Shown here piece by piece: positions 10,122 through 23,042 of a stretch of 64,000 bases of DNA. The position numbers and the translations under genes are program-made. Location: NCBI GenBank assembly GCA_029224185.1, contig CM055189.1, positions 22,992,055-23,056,054 on the forward strand. The letters are read 5' to 3'. This DNA comes from Karalla daura. Taxonomy: Eukaryota > Chordata > Actinopteri > Chaetodontiformes > Leiognathidae. Position 1 is the stretch's first letter; each line of letters begins with the position of its first letter. Below the pieces are notes generated by a model. That model saw only the letters and a list, made by a program, of their open reading frames with translations. It was not told the origin of the DNA and did no database searches.

Positions 10122-11891
10122 TTGGCCGAGATCCCGACCCCGAGCGAGCGAGCCCAAACCCACAATTTGGGGTGTGAGCCGCCTCCGGGGTGTCCCACGC
10201 TCACTGGAAAAAGCAATCCCGAGGCCGGCTGTGGCCCCGGAGCTGAGATATTAACCCTCGCCGAAAGTGAAAAAAACGACCACCCCGGACCTGTCGTTTT
10301 GGCCGAGATCCCGACCCCGAGCGAGCGAGCCCAAACCCACCATTTGGGGTGTGAGCCGCCTCCGGGGTGGCCCACGCTCACTGGAAAAAGCAATCCCGAG
10401 GCCGGCTGTGGCCCCGGAGCTGAAATATTAACCCTCGCCGAAAGTGAAAAAAACGACCATCCCGGACCTGTCGTTTTGGCCGAGATCCCGACCCCAAGCG
10501 AGCGAGCCCAAACCCACGATGTGGGGTGTGAGCCACCTCTGGGGTGGCCCACGCTCACTGGAAAAAGCAATCCCGAGGCCGGCTGTGGCCCCGGAGCTGA
10601 GATATTAACCCTCGCCGAAAGTGAAAAAAACGACCACCCCGGACCTGTCGTTTTGGCCGAGATCCCGACCCCGAGCGAGCGAGCCCAAACCCACCATTTG
10701 GGGTGTGAGCCGCCTCCGGGGTGGCCCACGCTCACTGGAAAAAGCAATCCCGAGGCCGGCTGTGGCCCCGGAGCTGAGATATTAACCCTCGCCGAAAGTG
10801 AAAAAAACGACCACCCCGGACCTGTCGTTTTGGCCGAGATCCCGACCCCGAGCGAGCGAGCCCAAACCCACCATTTGGGGTGTGAGCCGCCTCCGGGGTG
10901 GCCCACGCTCACTGGAAAAAGCAATCCCGAGGCCGGCTGTGGCCCCGGAGTTGAAATATTAACCCTCGCCGAAAGTGAAAAAAACGACCACCCCGGACCT
11001 GTCGTTTTGGCCAAGATCCCGACCCCGAGCGAGCGAGCCCAAACCCACCATTTGGGGTGTGAGCCGCCTCCGGGGTGGCCCACGCTCACTGGAAAAAGCA
11101 ATCCCGAGGCCGGCTGTGGCCCCGGAGCTGAGATATTAACCCTCGCCGAAAGTGAAAAAAACGACCACCCCGGACCTGTCGTTTTGGCCGAGATCCCGAC
11201 CCCGAGCGAGCGAGCCCAAACCCACCATTTGGGGTGTGAGCCGCCTCCGGGGTGTCCCACGCTCACTGGAAAAAGCAATCCCGAGGCCGGCTGTGGCCCC
11301 GGAGCTGAGATATTAACCCTCGCCGAAAGTGAAAAAAACGACCACCCCGGACCTGTCGTTTTGGCCGAGATCCCGACCCCGAGCGAGCGAGCCCAAACCC
11401 ACCATTTGGGGTGTGAGCCGCCTCCGGGGTGGCCCACGCTCACTGGAAAAAGCAATCCCGAGGCCGGCTGTGGCCCCGGAGCTGAAATATTAACCCTCGT
11501 CGAAAGTGAAAAAAACGACCATCCCGGACCTGTCGTTTTGGCCGAGATCCCGACCCCAAGCGAGCGAGCCCAAACCCACGATGTGGGGTGTGAGCCACCT
11601 CTGGGGTGGCCCACGCTCACTGGAAAAAGCAATCCCGAGGCCGGCTGTGGCCCCGGAGCTGAGATATTAACCCTCGCCGAAAGTGAAAAAAACGACCACC
11701 CCGGACCTGTCGTTTCGGCCGGGATCCCGACCCCGCGCGAGCGAGCCCAAACCCACGATTTGGGGTGTGAGCGGCCTCCGGGGTGGCCCACGCTCACTGG
11801 AAAAAGTGATCCCGAGGCCGGCTGTGGCCCCGGAGCTGAGATATTAACCCTCGCCGAAAGTGAAAAAAACGACCACCCCGGACCTGTCGTT
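10122..11891 (+). repeat. 10-monomer tandem duplication, copy 2
   Basis: The monomer order is the same as in the preceding 1770 bp and carries the same three private markers. It ends in an intact R unit (AAAAAGTGATCC at about 11801) and continues into the block shared with 50 units upstream. Confidence 0.87.
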
Positions 11892-13750
11892 TCGGCCGGG
11901 ATCCCGACCCCGAGCGAGCGAGCCCAAACCCACGATTTGGGGTGTGAGCCGCCTCCGGGGTGGCCCACGCTCACTGGAAAAAGCAATCCCGAGGCCGGCT
12001 GTGGCCCCGGAGCTGAGATTTTTACCCTCGCCGAAAGTGAAAAAAACGACCACCCCGGACCTGTCGTTTTGGCCAAGATCCCGACCCCGAGCGAGCGAGC
12101 CCAAACCCACCATTTGGGGTGTGAGCCGCCTCCGGGGTGGCCCACGCTCACTGGAAAAAGCAATCCCGAGGCCGGCTGTGGCCCCGGAGCTGAGATATTA
12201 ACCCTCGCCGAAAGTGAAAAAAACGACCACCCCGGACCTGTCGTTTTGGCCGAGATCCCGACCCCGAGCGAGCGAGCCCAAACCCACCATTTGGGGTGTG
12301 AGCCGCCTCCGGGGTGTCCCACGCTCACTGGAAAAAGCAATCCCGAGGCCGGCTGTGGCCCCGGAGCTGAGATATTAACCCTCGCCGAAAGTGAAAAAAA
12401 CGACCACCCCGGACCTGTCGTTTTGGCCGAGATCCCGACCCCGAGCGAGCGAGCCCAAACCCACCATTTGGGGTGTGAGCCGCCTCCGGGGTGGCCCACG
12501 CTCACTGGAAAAAGCAATCCCGAGGCCGGCTGTGGCCCCGGAGCTGAAATATTAACCCTCGCCGAAAGTGAAAAAAACGACCATCCCGGACCTGTCGTTT
12601 TGGCCGAGATCCCGACCCCAAGCGAGCGAGCCCAAACCCACGATGTGGGGTGTGAGCCACCTCTGGGGTGGCCCACGCTCACTGGAAAAAGCAATCCCGA
12701 GGCCGGCTGTGGCCCCGGAGCTGAGATATTAACCCTCGCCGAAAGTGAAAAAAACGACCACCCCGGACCTGTCATTTCGGCCGGGATCCCGACCCCGCGC
12801 GAGCGAGCCCAAACCCACGATTTGGGGTGTGAGCGGCCTCCGGGGTGGCCCACGCTCACTGGAAAAAGTGATCCCGAGGCCGGCTGTGGCCCCGGAGCTG
12901 AGATATTAACCCTCGCCGAAAGTGAAAAAAACGACCACCCCGGACCTGTCGTTTCGGCCGGGATCCCGACCCCGAGCGAGCGAGCCCAAACCCACGATTT
13001 GGGGTGTGAGCCGCCTCCGGGGTGGCCCACGCTCACTGGAAAAAGCAATCCCGAGGCCGGCTGTGGCCCCGGAGCTGAGATTTTTACCCTCGCCGAAAGT
13101 GAAAAAAACGACCACCCCGGACCTGTCGTTTTGGCCGAGATCCCGACCCCGAGCAAGCGAGCCCAAACCAACCATTTGGGGTGTGAGCCGCCTCCGGGGT
13201 GGCCCACGCTCACTGGAAAAAGCAATCCCGAGGCCGGCTGTGGCCCCGGAGCTGAGATATTAACCCTCGCCGAAAGTGAAAAAAACGACCACCCCGGACC
13301 TGTCGTTTTGGCCGAGATCCCGACCCCAAGCGAGCGAGCCCAAACCCACGATGTGGGGTGTGAGCCACCTCTGGGGTGGCCCACGCTCACTGGAAAAAGC
13401 AATCCCGAGGCCGGCTGTGGCCCCGGAGCTGAGATATTAACCCTCGCCGAAAGTGAAAAAAACGACCACCCCGGACCTGTCGTTTTGGCCAAGATCCCGA
13501 CCCCGAGCGAGCGAGCCCAAACCCACCATTTGGGGTGTGAGCCGCCTCCGGGGTGGCCCACGCTCACTGGAAAAAGCAATCCCGAGGCCGGCTGTGGCCC
13601 CGGAGCTGAGATATTAACCCTCGCCGAAAGTGAAAAAAACGACCACCCCGGACCTGTCGTTTTGGCCGAGATCCCGACCCCGAGCGAGCGAGCCCAAACC
13701 CACCATTTGGGGTGTGAGCCGCCTCCGGGGTGGCCCACGCTCACTGGAAA
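11184..13750 (+). repeat. 50-unit-offset segmental duplication, right copy
   Basis: This is the partner of the block at about 2334-4900, displaced by exactly 8850 bp and carrying the same private G to A (12774 versus 3924) and the same D-tail positions (offset 8850 for three D tails in or next to the block). It overlaps the end of the 10-unit duplication, so the two events are nested. Confidence 0.8.
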
Positions 13751-13838
13751 AAGCAATCCCGAGGCCGGCTGTGGCCCCGGAGCTGAAATATTAACCCTCG
13801 CCGAAAGTGAAAAAAACGACCACCCCGGACCTGTCGTT

Positions 13839-16800
13839 TTGGCCGAGATCCCGACCCCAAGCGAGCGAGCCCAAACCCACGATGTGGGGTGTGAGCCACC
13901 TCTGGGGTGGCCCACGCTCACTGGAAAAAGCAATCCCGAGGCCGGCTGTGGCCCCGGAGCTGAGATATTAACCCTCGCCGAAAGTGAAAAAAACGACCAC
14001 CCCGGACCTGTCGTTTTGGCCAAGATCCCGACCCCGAGCGAGCGAGCCCAAACCCACCATTTGGGGTGTGAGCCGCCTCCGGGGTGGCCCAAGCTCACTG
14101 GAAAAAGCAATCCCGAGGCCGGCTGTGGCCCCGGAGCTGAGATATTAACCCTCGCCGAAAGTGAAAAAAACGACCACCCCGGACCTGTCGTTTTGGCCGA
14201 GATCCCGACCCCGAGCGAGCGAGCCCAAACCCACCATTTGGGGTGTGAGCCGCCTCCGGGGTGTCCCACGCTCACTGGAAAAAGCAATCCCGAGGCCGGC
14301 TGTGGCCCCGGAGCTGAGATATTAACCCTCGCCGAAAGTGAAAAAAACGACCACCCCGGACCTGTCGTTTTGGCCGAGATCCCGACCCCGAGCGAGCGAG
14401 CCCAAACCCACCATTTGGGGTGTGAGCCGCCTCCGGGGTGGCCCACGCTCACTGGAAAAAGCAATCCCGAGGCCGGCTGTGGCCCCGGAGCTGAGATATT
14501 AACCCTCGCCGAAAGTGAAAAAAACGACCACCCCGGACCTGTCGTTTCGGCCGGGATCCCGACCCCGAGCGAGCGAGCCCAAACCCACGATTTGGGGTGT
14601 GAGCCGCCTCCGGGGTGGCCCACGCTCACTGGAAAAAGCAATCCCGAGGCCGGCTGTGGCCCCGGAGCTGAGATTTTTACCCTCGCCGAAAGTGAAAAAA
14701 ACGACCACCCCGGACCTGTCGTTTTGGCCGAGATCCCGACCCCGAGCAAGCGAGCCCAAACCAACCATTTGGGGTGTGAGCCGCCTCCGGGGTGGCCCAC
14801 GCTCACTGGAAAAAGCAATCCCGAGGCCGGCTGTGGCCCCGGAGCTGAGATATTAACCCTCGCCGAAAGTGAAAAAAACGACCACCCCGGACCTGTCGTT
14901 TTGGCCGAGATCCCGACCCCAAGCGAGCGAGACCAAACCCACGATGTGGGGTGTGAGCCACCTCTTGGGTGGCCCACGCTCACTGGAAAAAGCAATCCCG
15001 AGGCCGGCTGTGGCCCCGGAGCTGAGATATTAACCCTCGCCGAAAGTGAAAAAAACGACCACCCCGGACCTGTCGTTTCGGCCGGGATCCCGACCCCGCG
15101 CGAGCGAGCCCAAACCCACGATTTGGGGTGTGAGCCGCCTCCGGGGTGGCCCACGCTCACTGGAAAAAGTGATCCCGAGGCCGGCTGTGGCCCCGGAGCT
15201 GAGATATTAACCCTCGCCGAAAGTGAAAAAAACGACCACCCCGGACCTGTCGTTTTGGCCGAGATCCCGACCCCGAGCGAGCGAGCCCAAACCCACCATT
15301 TGGGGTGTGAGCCGCCTCCGGGGTGGCCCACGCTCACTGGAAAAAGCAATCCCGAGGCCGGCTGTGGCCCCGGAGCTGAAATATTAACCCTCGCCGAAAG
15401 TGAAAAAAACGACCACCCCGGACCTGTCGTTTTGGCCGAGATCCCGACCCCAAGCGAGCGAGCCCAAACCCACGATGTGGGGTGTGAGCCACCTCTGGGG
15501 TGGCCCACGCTCACTGGAAAAAGCAATCCCGAGGCCGGCTGTGGCCCCGGAGCTGAGATATTAACCCTCGCCGAAAGTGAAAAAAACGACCACCCCGGAC
15601 CTGTCGTTTTGGCCAAGATCCCGACCCCGAGCGAGCGAGCCCAAACCCACCATTTGGGGTGTGAGCCGCCTCCGGGGTGGCCCAAGCTCACTGGAAAAAG
15701 CAATCCCGAGGCCGGCTGTGGCCCCGGAGCTGAGATATTAACCCTCGCCGAAAGTGAAAAAAACGACCACCCCGGACCTGTCGTTTTGGCCGAGATCCCG
15801 ACCCCGAGCGAGCGAGCCCAAACCCACCATTTGGGGTGTGAGCCGCCTCCGGGGTGTCCCACGCTCACTGGAAAAAGCAATCCCGAGGCCGGCTGTGGCC
15901 CCGGAGCTGAGATATTAACCCTCGCCGAAAGTGAAAAAAACGACCACCCCGGACCTGTCGTTTTGGCCGAGATCCCGACCCCGAGCGAGCGAGCCCAAAC
16001 CCACCATTTGGGGTGTGAGCCGCCTCCGGGGTGGCCCACGCTCACTGGAAAAAGCAATCCCGAGGCCGGCTGTGGCCCCGGAGCTGAAATATTAACCCTC
16101 GCCGAAAGTGAAAAAAACGACCATCCCGGACCTGTCGTTTTGGCCGAGATCCCGACCCCAAGCGAGCGAGCCCAAACCCACGATGTGGGGTGTGAGCCAC
16201 CTCTGGGGTGGCCCACGCTCACTGGAAAAAGCAATCCCGAGGCCGGCTGTGGCCCCGGAGCTGAGATATTAACCCTCGCCGAAAGTGAAAAAAACGACCA
16301 CCCCGGACCTGTCGTTTCGGCCGGGATCCCGACCCCGCGCGAGCGAGCCCAAACCCACGATTTGGGGTGTGAGCCGCCTCCGGGGTGGCCCACGCTCACT
16401 GGAAAAAGCAATCCCGAGGCCGGCTGTGGCCCCGGAGCTGAGATATTAACCCTCGCCGAAAGTGAAAAAAACGACCACCCCGGACCTGTCGTTTCGGCCG
16501 GGATCCCGACCCCGAGCGAGCGAGCCCAAACCCACGATTTGGGGTGTGAGCCGCCTCCGGGGTGGCCCACGCTCACTGGAAAAAGCAATCCCGAGGCCGG
16601 CTGTGGCCCCGGAGCTGAGATTTTTACCCTCGCCGAAAGTGAAAAAAACGACCACCCCGGACCTGTCGTTTTGGCCGAGATCCCGACCCCGAGCAAGCGA
16701 GCCCAAACCAACCATTTGGGGTGTGAGCCGCCTCCGGGGTGGCCCACGCTCACTGGAAAAAGCAATCCCGAGGCCGGCTGTGGCCCCGGAGCTGAGATAT

Positions 16801-17378
16801 TAACCCTCGCCGAAAGTGAAAAAAACGACCACCCCGGACCTGTCGTTTTGGCCGAGATCCCGACCCCAAGCGAGCGAGACCAAACCCACGATGTGGGGTG
16901 TGAGCCACCTCTGGGGTGGCCCACGCTCACTGGAAAAAGCAATCCCGAGGCCGGCTGTGGCCCCGGAGCTGAGATATTAACCCTCGCCGAAAGTGAAAAA
17001 AACGACCACCCCGGACCTGTCGTTTCGGCCGGGATCCCGACCCCGCGCGAGCGAGCCCAAACCCACGATTTGGGGTGTGAGCCGCCTCCGGGGTGGCCCA
17101 CGCTCACTGGAAAAAGTGATCCCGAGGCCGGCTGTGGCCCCGGAGCTGAGATATTAACCCTCGCCGAAAGTGAAAAAAACGACCACCCCGGACCTGTCGT
17201 TTCGGCCGGGATCCCGACCCCGAGCGAGCGAGCCCAAACCCACGATTTGGGGTGTGAGCCGCCTCCGGGGTGGCCCACGCTCACTGGAAAAAGCAATCCC
17301 GAGGCCGGCTGTGGCCCCGGAGCTGAAATATTAACCCTCGCCGAAAGTGAAAAAAACGACCACCCCGGACCTGTCGTT
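13839..17378 (+). repeat. Irregular monomer order, 20 units, with a 9-unit local repeat
   Basis: The order is V K C H D N V R H V K C H V R D N V R D. A private C to A (CCAAGCTCAC) at 14092 and 15685 marks a 9-unit (1593-bp) local duplication of K C H. The C to A change GAGACCAAACC at 14932 and 16879 (11 units apart) is shared with 5020. A unique G to T (CCTCTTGGGT) is at 14966. There is no other sequence. Confidence 0.8.
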
Positions 17379-20210
17379 TTGGCCAAGATCCCGACCCCGA
17401 GCGAGCGAGCCCAAACCCACCATTTGGGGTGTGAGCCGCCTCCGGGGTGGCCCACGCTCACTGGAAAAAGCAATCCCGAGGCCGGCTGTGGCCCCGGAGC
17501 TGAGATATTAACCCTCGCCGAAAGTGAAAAAAACGACCACCCCGGACCTGTCGTTTTGGCCGAGATCCCGACCCCGAGCGAGCGAGCCCAAACCCACCAT
17601 TTGGGGTGTGAGCCGCCTCCGGGGTGTCCCACGCTCACTGGAAAAAGCAATCCCGAGGCCGGCTGTGGCCCCGGAGCTGAGATATTAACCCTCGCCGAAA
17701 GTGAAAAAAACGACCACCCCGGACCTGTCGTTTTGGCCGAGATCCCGACCCCGAGCGAGCGAGCCCAAACCCACCATTTGGGGTGTGAGCCGCCTCCGGG
17801 GTGGCCCACGCTCACTGGAAAAAGCAATCCCGAGGCCGGCTGTGGCCCCGGAGCTGAAATATTAACCCTCGCCGAAAGTGAAAAAAACGACCATCCCGGA
17901 CCTGTCGTTTTGGCCGAGATCCCGACCCCAAGCGAGCGAGCCCAAACCCACGATGTGGGGTGTGAGCCACCTCTGGGGTGGCCCACGCTCACTGGAAAAA
18001 GCAATCCCGAGGCCGGCTGTGGCCCCGGAGCTGAGATATTAACCCTCGCCGAAAGTGAAAAAAACGACCACCCCGGACCTGTCGTTTCGGCCGGGATCCC
18101 GACCCCGCGCGAGCGAGCCCAAACCCACGATTTGGGGTGTGAGCCGCCTCCGGGGTGGCCCACGCTCACTGGAAAAAGTGATCCCGAGGCCGGCTGTGGC
18201 CCCGGAGCTGAGATATTAACCCTCGCCGAAAGTGAAAAAAACGACCACCCCGGACCTGTCGTTTCGGCCGGGATCCCGACCCCGAGCGAGCGAGCCCAAA
18301 CCCACGATTTGGGGTGTGAGCCGCCTCCGGGGTGGCCCACGCTCACTGGAAAAAGCAATCCCGAGGCCGGCTGTGGCCCCGGAGCTGAGATTTTTACCCT
18401 CGCCGAAAGTGAAAAAAACGACCAGCCCGGACCTGTCGTTTTGGCCGAGATCCCGACCCCGAGCGAGCGAGCCCAAACCAACCATTTGGGGTGTGAGCCG
18501 CCTCCGGGGTGGCCCACGCTCACTGGAAAAAGCAATCCCGAGGCCGGCTGTGGCCCCGGAGCTGAGATATTAACCCTCGCCGAAAGTGAAAAAAACGACC
18601 ACCCCGGACCTGTCGTTTTGGCCGAGATCCCGACCCCAAGCGAGCGAGCCCAAACCCACGATGTGGGGTGTGAGCCACCTCTGGGGTGGCCCACGCTCAC
18701 TGGAAAAAGCAATCCCGAGGCCGGCTGTGGCCCCGGAGCTGAGATATTAACCCTCGCCGAAAGTGAAAAAAACGACCACCCCGGACCTGTCGTTTTGGCC
18801 AAGATCCCGACCCCGAGCGAGCGAGCCCAAACCCACCATTTGGGGTGTGAGCCGCCTCCGGGGTGGCCCACGCTCACTGGAAAAAGCAATCCCGAGGCCG
18901 GCTGTGGCCCCGGAGCTGAGATATTAACCCTCGCCGAAAGTGAAAAAAACGACCACCCCGGACCTGTCGTTTTGGCCGAGATCCCGACCCCGAGCGAGCG
19001 AGCCCAAACCCACCATTTGGGGTGTGAGCCGCCTCCGGGGTGGCCCACGCTCACTGGAAAAAGCAATCCCGAGGCCGGCTGTGGCCCCGGAGCTGAGATA
19101 TTAACCCTCGCCGAAAGTGAAAAAAACGACCACCCCGGACCTGTCGTTTTGGCCGAGATCCCGACCCCGAGCGAGCGAGCCCAAACCCACCATTTGGGGT
19201 GTGAGCCGCCTCCGGGGTGGCCCACGCTCACTGGAAAAAGCAATCCCGAGGCCGGCTGTGGCCCCGGAGCTGAGATATTAACCCTCGCCGAAAGTGAAAA
19301 AAACGACCACCCCGGACCTGTCGTTTTGGCCGAGATCCCGACCCCGAGCGAGCGAGCCCAAACCCACCATTTGGGGTGTGAGCCGCCTCCGGGATGGCCC
19401 ACGCTCACTGGAAAAAGCAATCCCGAGGCCGGCTGTGGCCCCGGAGCTGAGATTTTTACCCTCGCCGAAAGTGAAAAAAACGACCACCCCGGACCTGTCG
19501 TTTTGGCCGAGATCCCGACCCCGAGCAAGCGAGCCCAAACCAACCATTTGGGGTGTGAGCCGCCTCCGGGGTGGCCCACGCTCACTGGAAAAAGCAATCC
19601 CGAGGCCGGCTGTGGCCCCGGAGCTGAGATATTAACCCTCGCCGAAAGTGAAAAAAACGACCACCCCGGACCTGTCGTTTTGGCCGAGATCCCGACCCCA
19701 AGCGAGCGAGCCCAAACCCACGATGTGGGGTGTGAGCCACCTCTGGGGTGGCCCACGCTCACTGGAAAAAGCAATCCCGAGGCCGGCTGTGGCCCCGGAG
19801 CTGAGATATTAACCCTCGCCGAAAGTGAAAAAAACGACCACCCCGGACCTGTCGTTTCGGCCGGGATCCCGACCCCGCGCGAGCGAGCCCAAACCCACGA
19901 TTTGGGGTGTGACCCGCCTCCGGGGTGGCCCACGCTCACTGGAAAAAGTGATCCCGAGGCCGGCTGTGGCCCCGGAGCTGAGATATTAACCCTCGCCGAA
20001 AGTGAAAAAAACGACCACCCCGGACCTGTCGTTTCGGCCGGGATCCCGACCCCGAGCGAGCGAGCCCAAACCCACGATTTGGGGTGTGAGCCGCCTCCGG
20101 GGTGGCCCACGCTCACTGGAAAAAGCAATCCCGAGGCCGGCTGTGGCCCCGGAGCTGAAATATTAACCCTCGCCGAAAGTGAAAAAAACGACCACCCCGG
20201 ACCTGTCGTT
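17379..20210 (+). repeat. 16-monomer HOR, copy 1 (2832 bp)
   Basis: The order is K C H V R D N' V K H H H N V R D. The D in position 6 carries GACCAGCCC (18425). The third H of the run in positions 10-12 carries a GGGATGGCC change (19394) and a D-like tail. Comparing the conceptual frame over 16 units, the only difference from copy 2 is G to C at 19913 (GACCCGCC), which therefore arose in this copy after duplication or was lost from copy 2. Confidence 0.88.
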
Positions 20211-23042
20211 TTGGCCAAGATCCCGACCCCGAGCGAGCGAGCCCAAACCCACCATTTGGGGTGTGAGCCGCCTCCGGGGTGGCCCACGCTCACTGGAAAA
20301 AGCAATCCCGAGGCCGGCTGTGGCCCCGGAGCTGAGATATTAACCCTCGCCGAAAGTGAAAAAAACGACCACCCCGGACCTGTCGTTTTGGCCGAGATCC
20401 CGACCCCGAGCGAGCGAGCCCAAACCCACCATTTGGGGTGTGAGCCGCCTCCGGGGTGTCCCACGCTCACTGGAAAAAGCAATCCCGAGGCCGGCTGTGG
20501 CCCCGGAGCTGAGATATTAACCCTCGCCGAAAGTGAAAAAAACGACCACCCCGGACCTGTCGTTTTGGCCGAGATCCCGACCCCGAGCGAGCGAGCCCAA
20601 ACCCACCATTTGGGGTGTGAGCCGCCTCCGGGGTGGCCCACGCTCACTGGAAAAAGCAATCCCGAGGCCGGCTGTGGCCCCGGAGCTGAAATATTAACCC
20701 TCGCCGAAAGTGAAAAAAACGACCATCCCGGACCTGTCGTTTTGGCCGAGATCCCGACCCCAAGCGAGCGAGCCCAAACCCACGATGTGGGGTGTGAGCC
20801 ACCTCTGGGGTGGCCCACGCTCACTGGAAAAAGCAATCCCGAGGCCGGCTGTGGCCCCGGAGCTGAGATATTAACCCTCGCCGAAAGTGAAAAAAACGAC
20901 CACCCCGGACCTGTCGTTTCGGCCGGGATCCCGACCCCGCGCGAGCGAGCCCAAACCCACGATTTGGGGTGTGAGCCGCCTCCGGGGTGGCCCACGCTCA
21001 CTGGAAAAAGTGATCCCGAGGCCGGCTGTGGCCCCGGAGCTGAGATATTAACCCTCGCCGAAAGTGAAAAAAACGACCACCCCGGACCTGTCGTTTCGGC
21101 CGGGATCCCGACCCCGAGCGAGCGAGCCCAAACCCACGATTTGGGGTGTGAGCCGCCTCCGGGGTGGCCCACGCTCACTGGAAAAAGCAATCCCGAGGCC
21201 GGCTGTGGCCCCGGAGCTGAGATTTTTACCCTCGCCGAAAGTGAAAAAAACGACCAGCCCGGACCTGTCGTTTTGGCCGAGATCCCGACCCCGAGCGAGC
21301 GAGCCCAAACCAACCATTTGGGGTGTGAGCCGCCTCCGGGGTGGCCCACGCTCACTGGAAAAAGCAATCCCGAGGCCGGCTGTGGCCCCGGAGCTGAGAT
21401 ATTAACCCTCGCCGAAAGTGAAAAAAACGACCACCCCGGACCTGTCGTTTTGGCCGAGATCCCGACCCCAAGCGAGCGAGCCCAAACCCACGATGTGGGG
21501 TGTGAGCCACCTCTGGGGTGGCCCACGCTCACTGGAAAAAGCAATCCCGAGGCCGGCTGTGGCCCCGGAGCTGAGATATTAACCCTCGCCGAAAGTGAAA
21601 AAAACGACCACCCCGGACCTGTCGTTTTGGCCAAGATCCCGACCCCGAGCGAGCGAGCCCAAACCCACCATTTGGGGTGTGAGCCGCCTCCGGGGTGGCC
21701 CACGCTCACTGGAAAAAGCAATCCCGAGGCCGGCTGTGGCCCCGGAGCTGAGATATTAACCCTCGCCGAAAGTGAAAAAAACGACCACCCCGGACCTGTC
21801 GTTTTGGCCGAGATCCCGACCCCGAGCGAGCGAGCCCAAACCCACCATTTGGGGTGTGAGCCGCCTCCGGGGTGGCCCACGCTCACTGGAAAAAGCAATC
21901 CCGAGGCCGGCTGTGGCCCCGGAGCTGAGATATTAACCCTCGCCGAAAGTGAAAAAAACGACCACCCCGGACCTGTCGTTTTGGCCGAGATCCCGACCCC
22001 GAGCGAGCGAGCCCAAACCCACCATTTGGGGTGTGAGCCGCCTCCGGGGTGGCCCACGCTCACTGGAAAAAGCAATCCCGAGGCCGGCTGTGGCCCCGGA
22101 GCTGAGATATTAACCCTCGCCGAAAGTGAAAAAAACGACCACCCCGGACCTGTCGTTTTGGCCGAGATCCCGACCCCGAGCGAGCGAGCCCAAACCCACC
22201 ATTTGGGGTGTGAGCCGCCTCCGGGATGGCCCACGCTCACTGGAAAAAGCAATCCCGAGGCCGGCTGTGGCCCCGGAGCTGAGATTTTTACCCTCGCCGA
22301 AAGTGAAAAAAACGACCACCCCGGACCTGTCGTTTTGGCCGAGATCCCGACCCCGAGCAAGCGAGCCCAAACCAACCATTTGGGGTGTGAGCCGCCTCCG
22401 GGGTGGCCCACGCTCACTGGAAAAAGCAATCCCGAGGCCGGCTGTGGCCCCGGAGCTGAGATATTAACCCTCGCCGAAAGTGAAAAAAACGACCACCCCG
22501 GACCTGTCGTTTTGGCCGAGATCCCGACCCCAAGCGAGCGAGCCCAAACCCACGATGTGGGGTGTGAGCCACCTCTGGGGTGGCCCACGCTCACTGGAAA
22601 AAGCAATCCCGAGGCCGGCTGTGGCCCCGGAGCTGAGATATTAACCCTCGCCGAAAGTGAAAAAAACGACCACCCCGGACCTGTCGTTTCGGCCGGGATC
22701 CCGACCCCGCGCGAGCGAGCCCAAACCCACGATTTGGGGTGTGAGCCGCCTCCGGGGTGGCCCACGCTCACTGGAAAAAGTGATCCCGAGGCCGGCTGTG
22801 GCCCCGGAGCTGAGATATTAACCCTCGCCGAAAGTGAAAAAAACGACCACCCCGGACCTGTCGTTTCGGCCGGGATCCCGACCCCGAGCGAGCGAGCCCA
22901 AACCCACGATTTGGGGTGTGAGCCGCCTCCGGGGTGGCCCACGCTCACTGGAAAAAGCAATCCCGAGGCCGGCTGTGGCCCCGGAGCTGAAATATTAACC
23001 CTCGCCGAAAGTGAAAAAAACGACCACCCCGGACCTGTCGTT
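20211..23042 (+). repeat. 16-monomer HOR, copy 2 (2832 bp)
   Basis: The unit order is identical to that of copy 1, and the private markers lie exactly 2832 bp further on (GACCAGCCC at 21257, GGGATGGCC at 22226). It has the ancestral G at 22745, where copy 1 has C. Confidence 0.88.
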
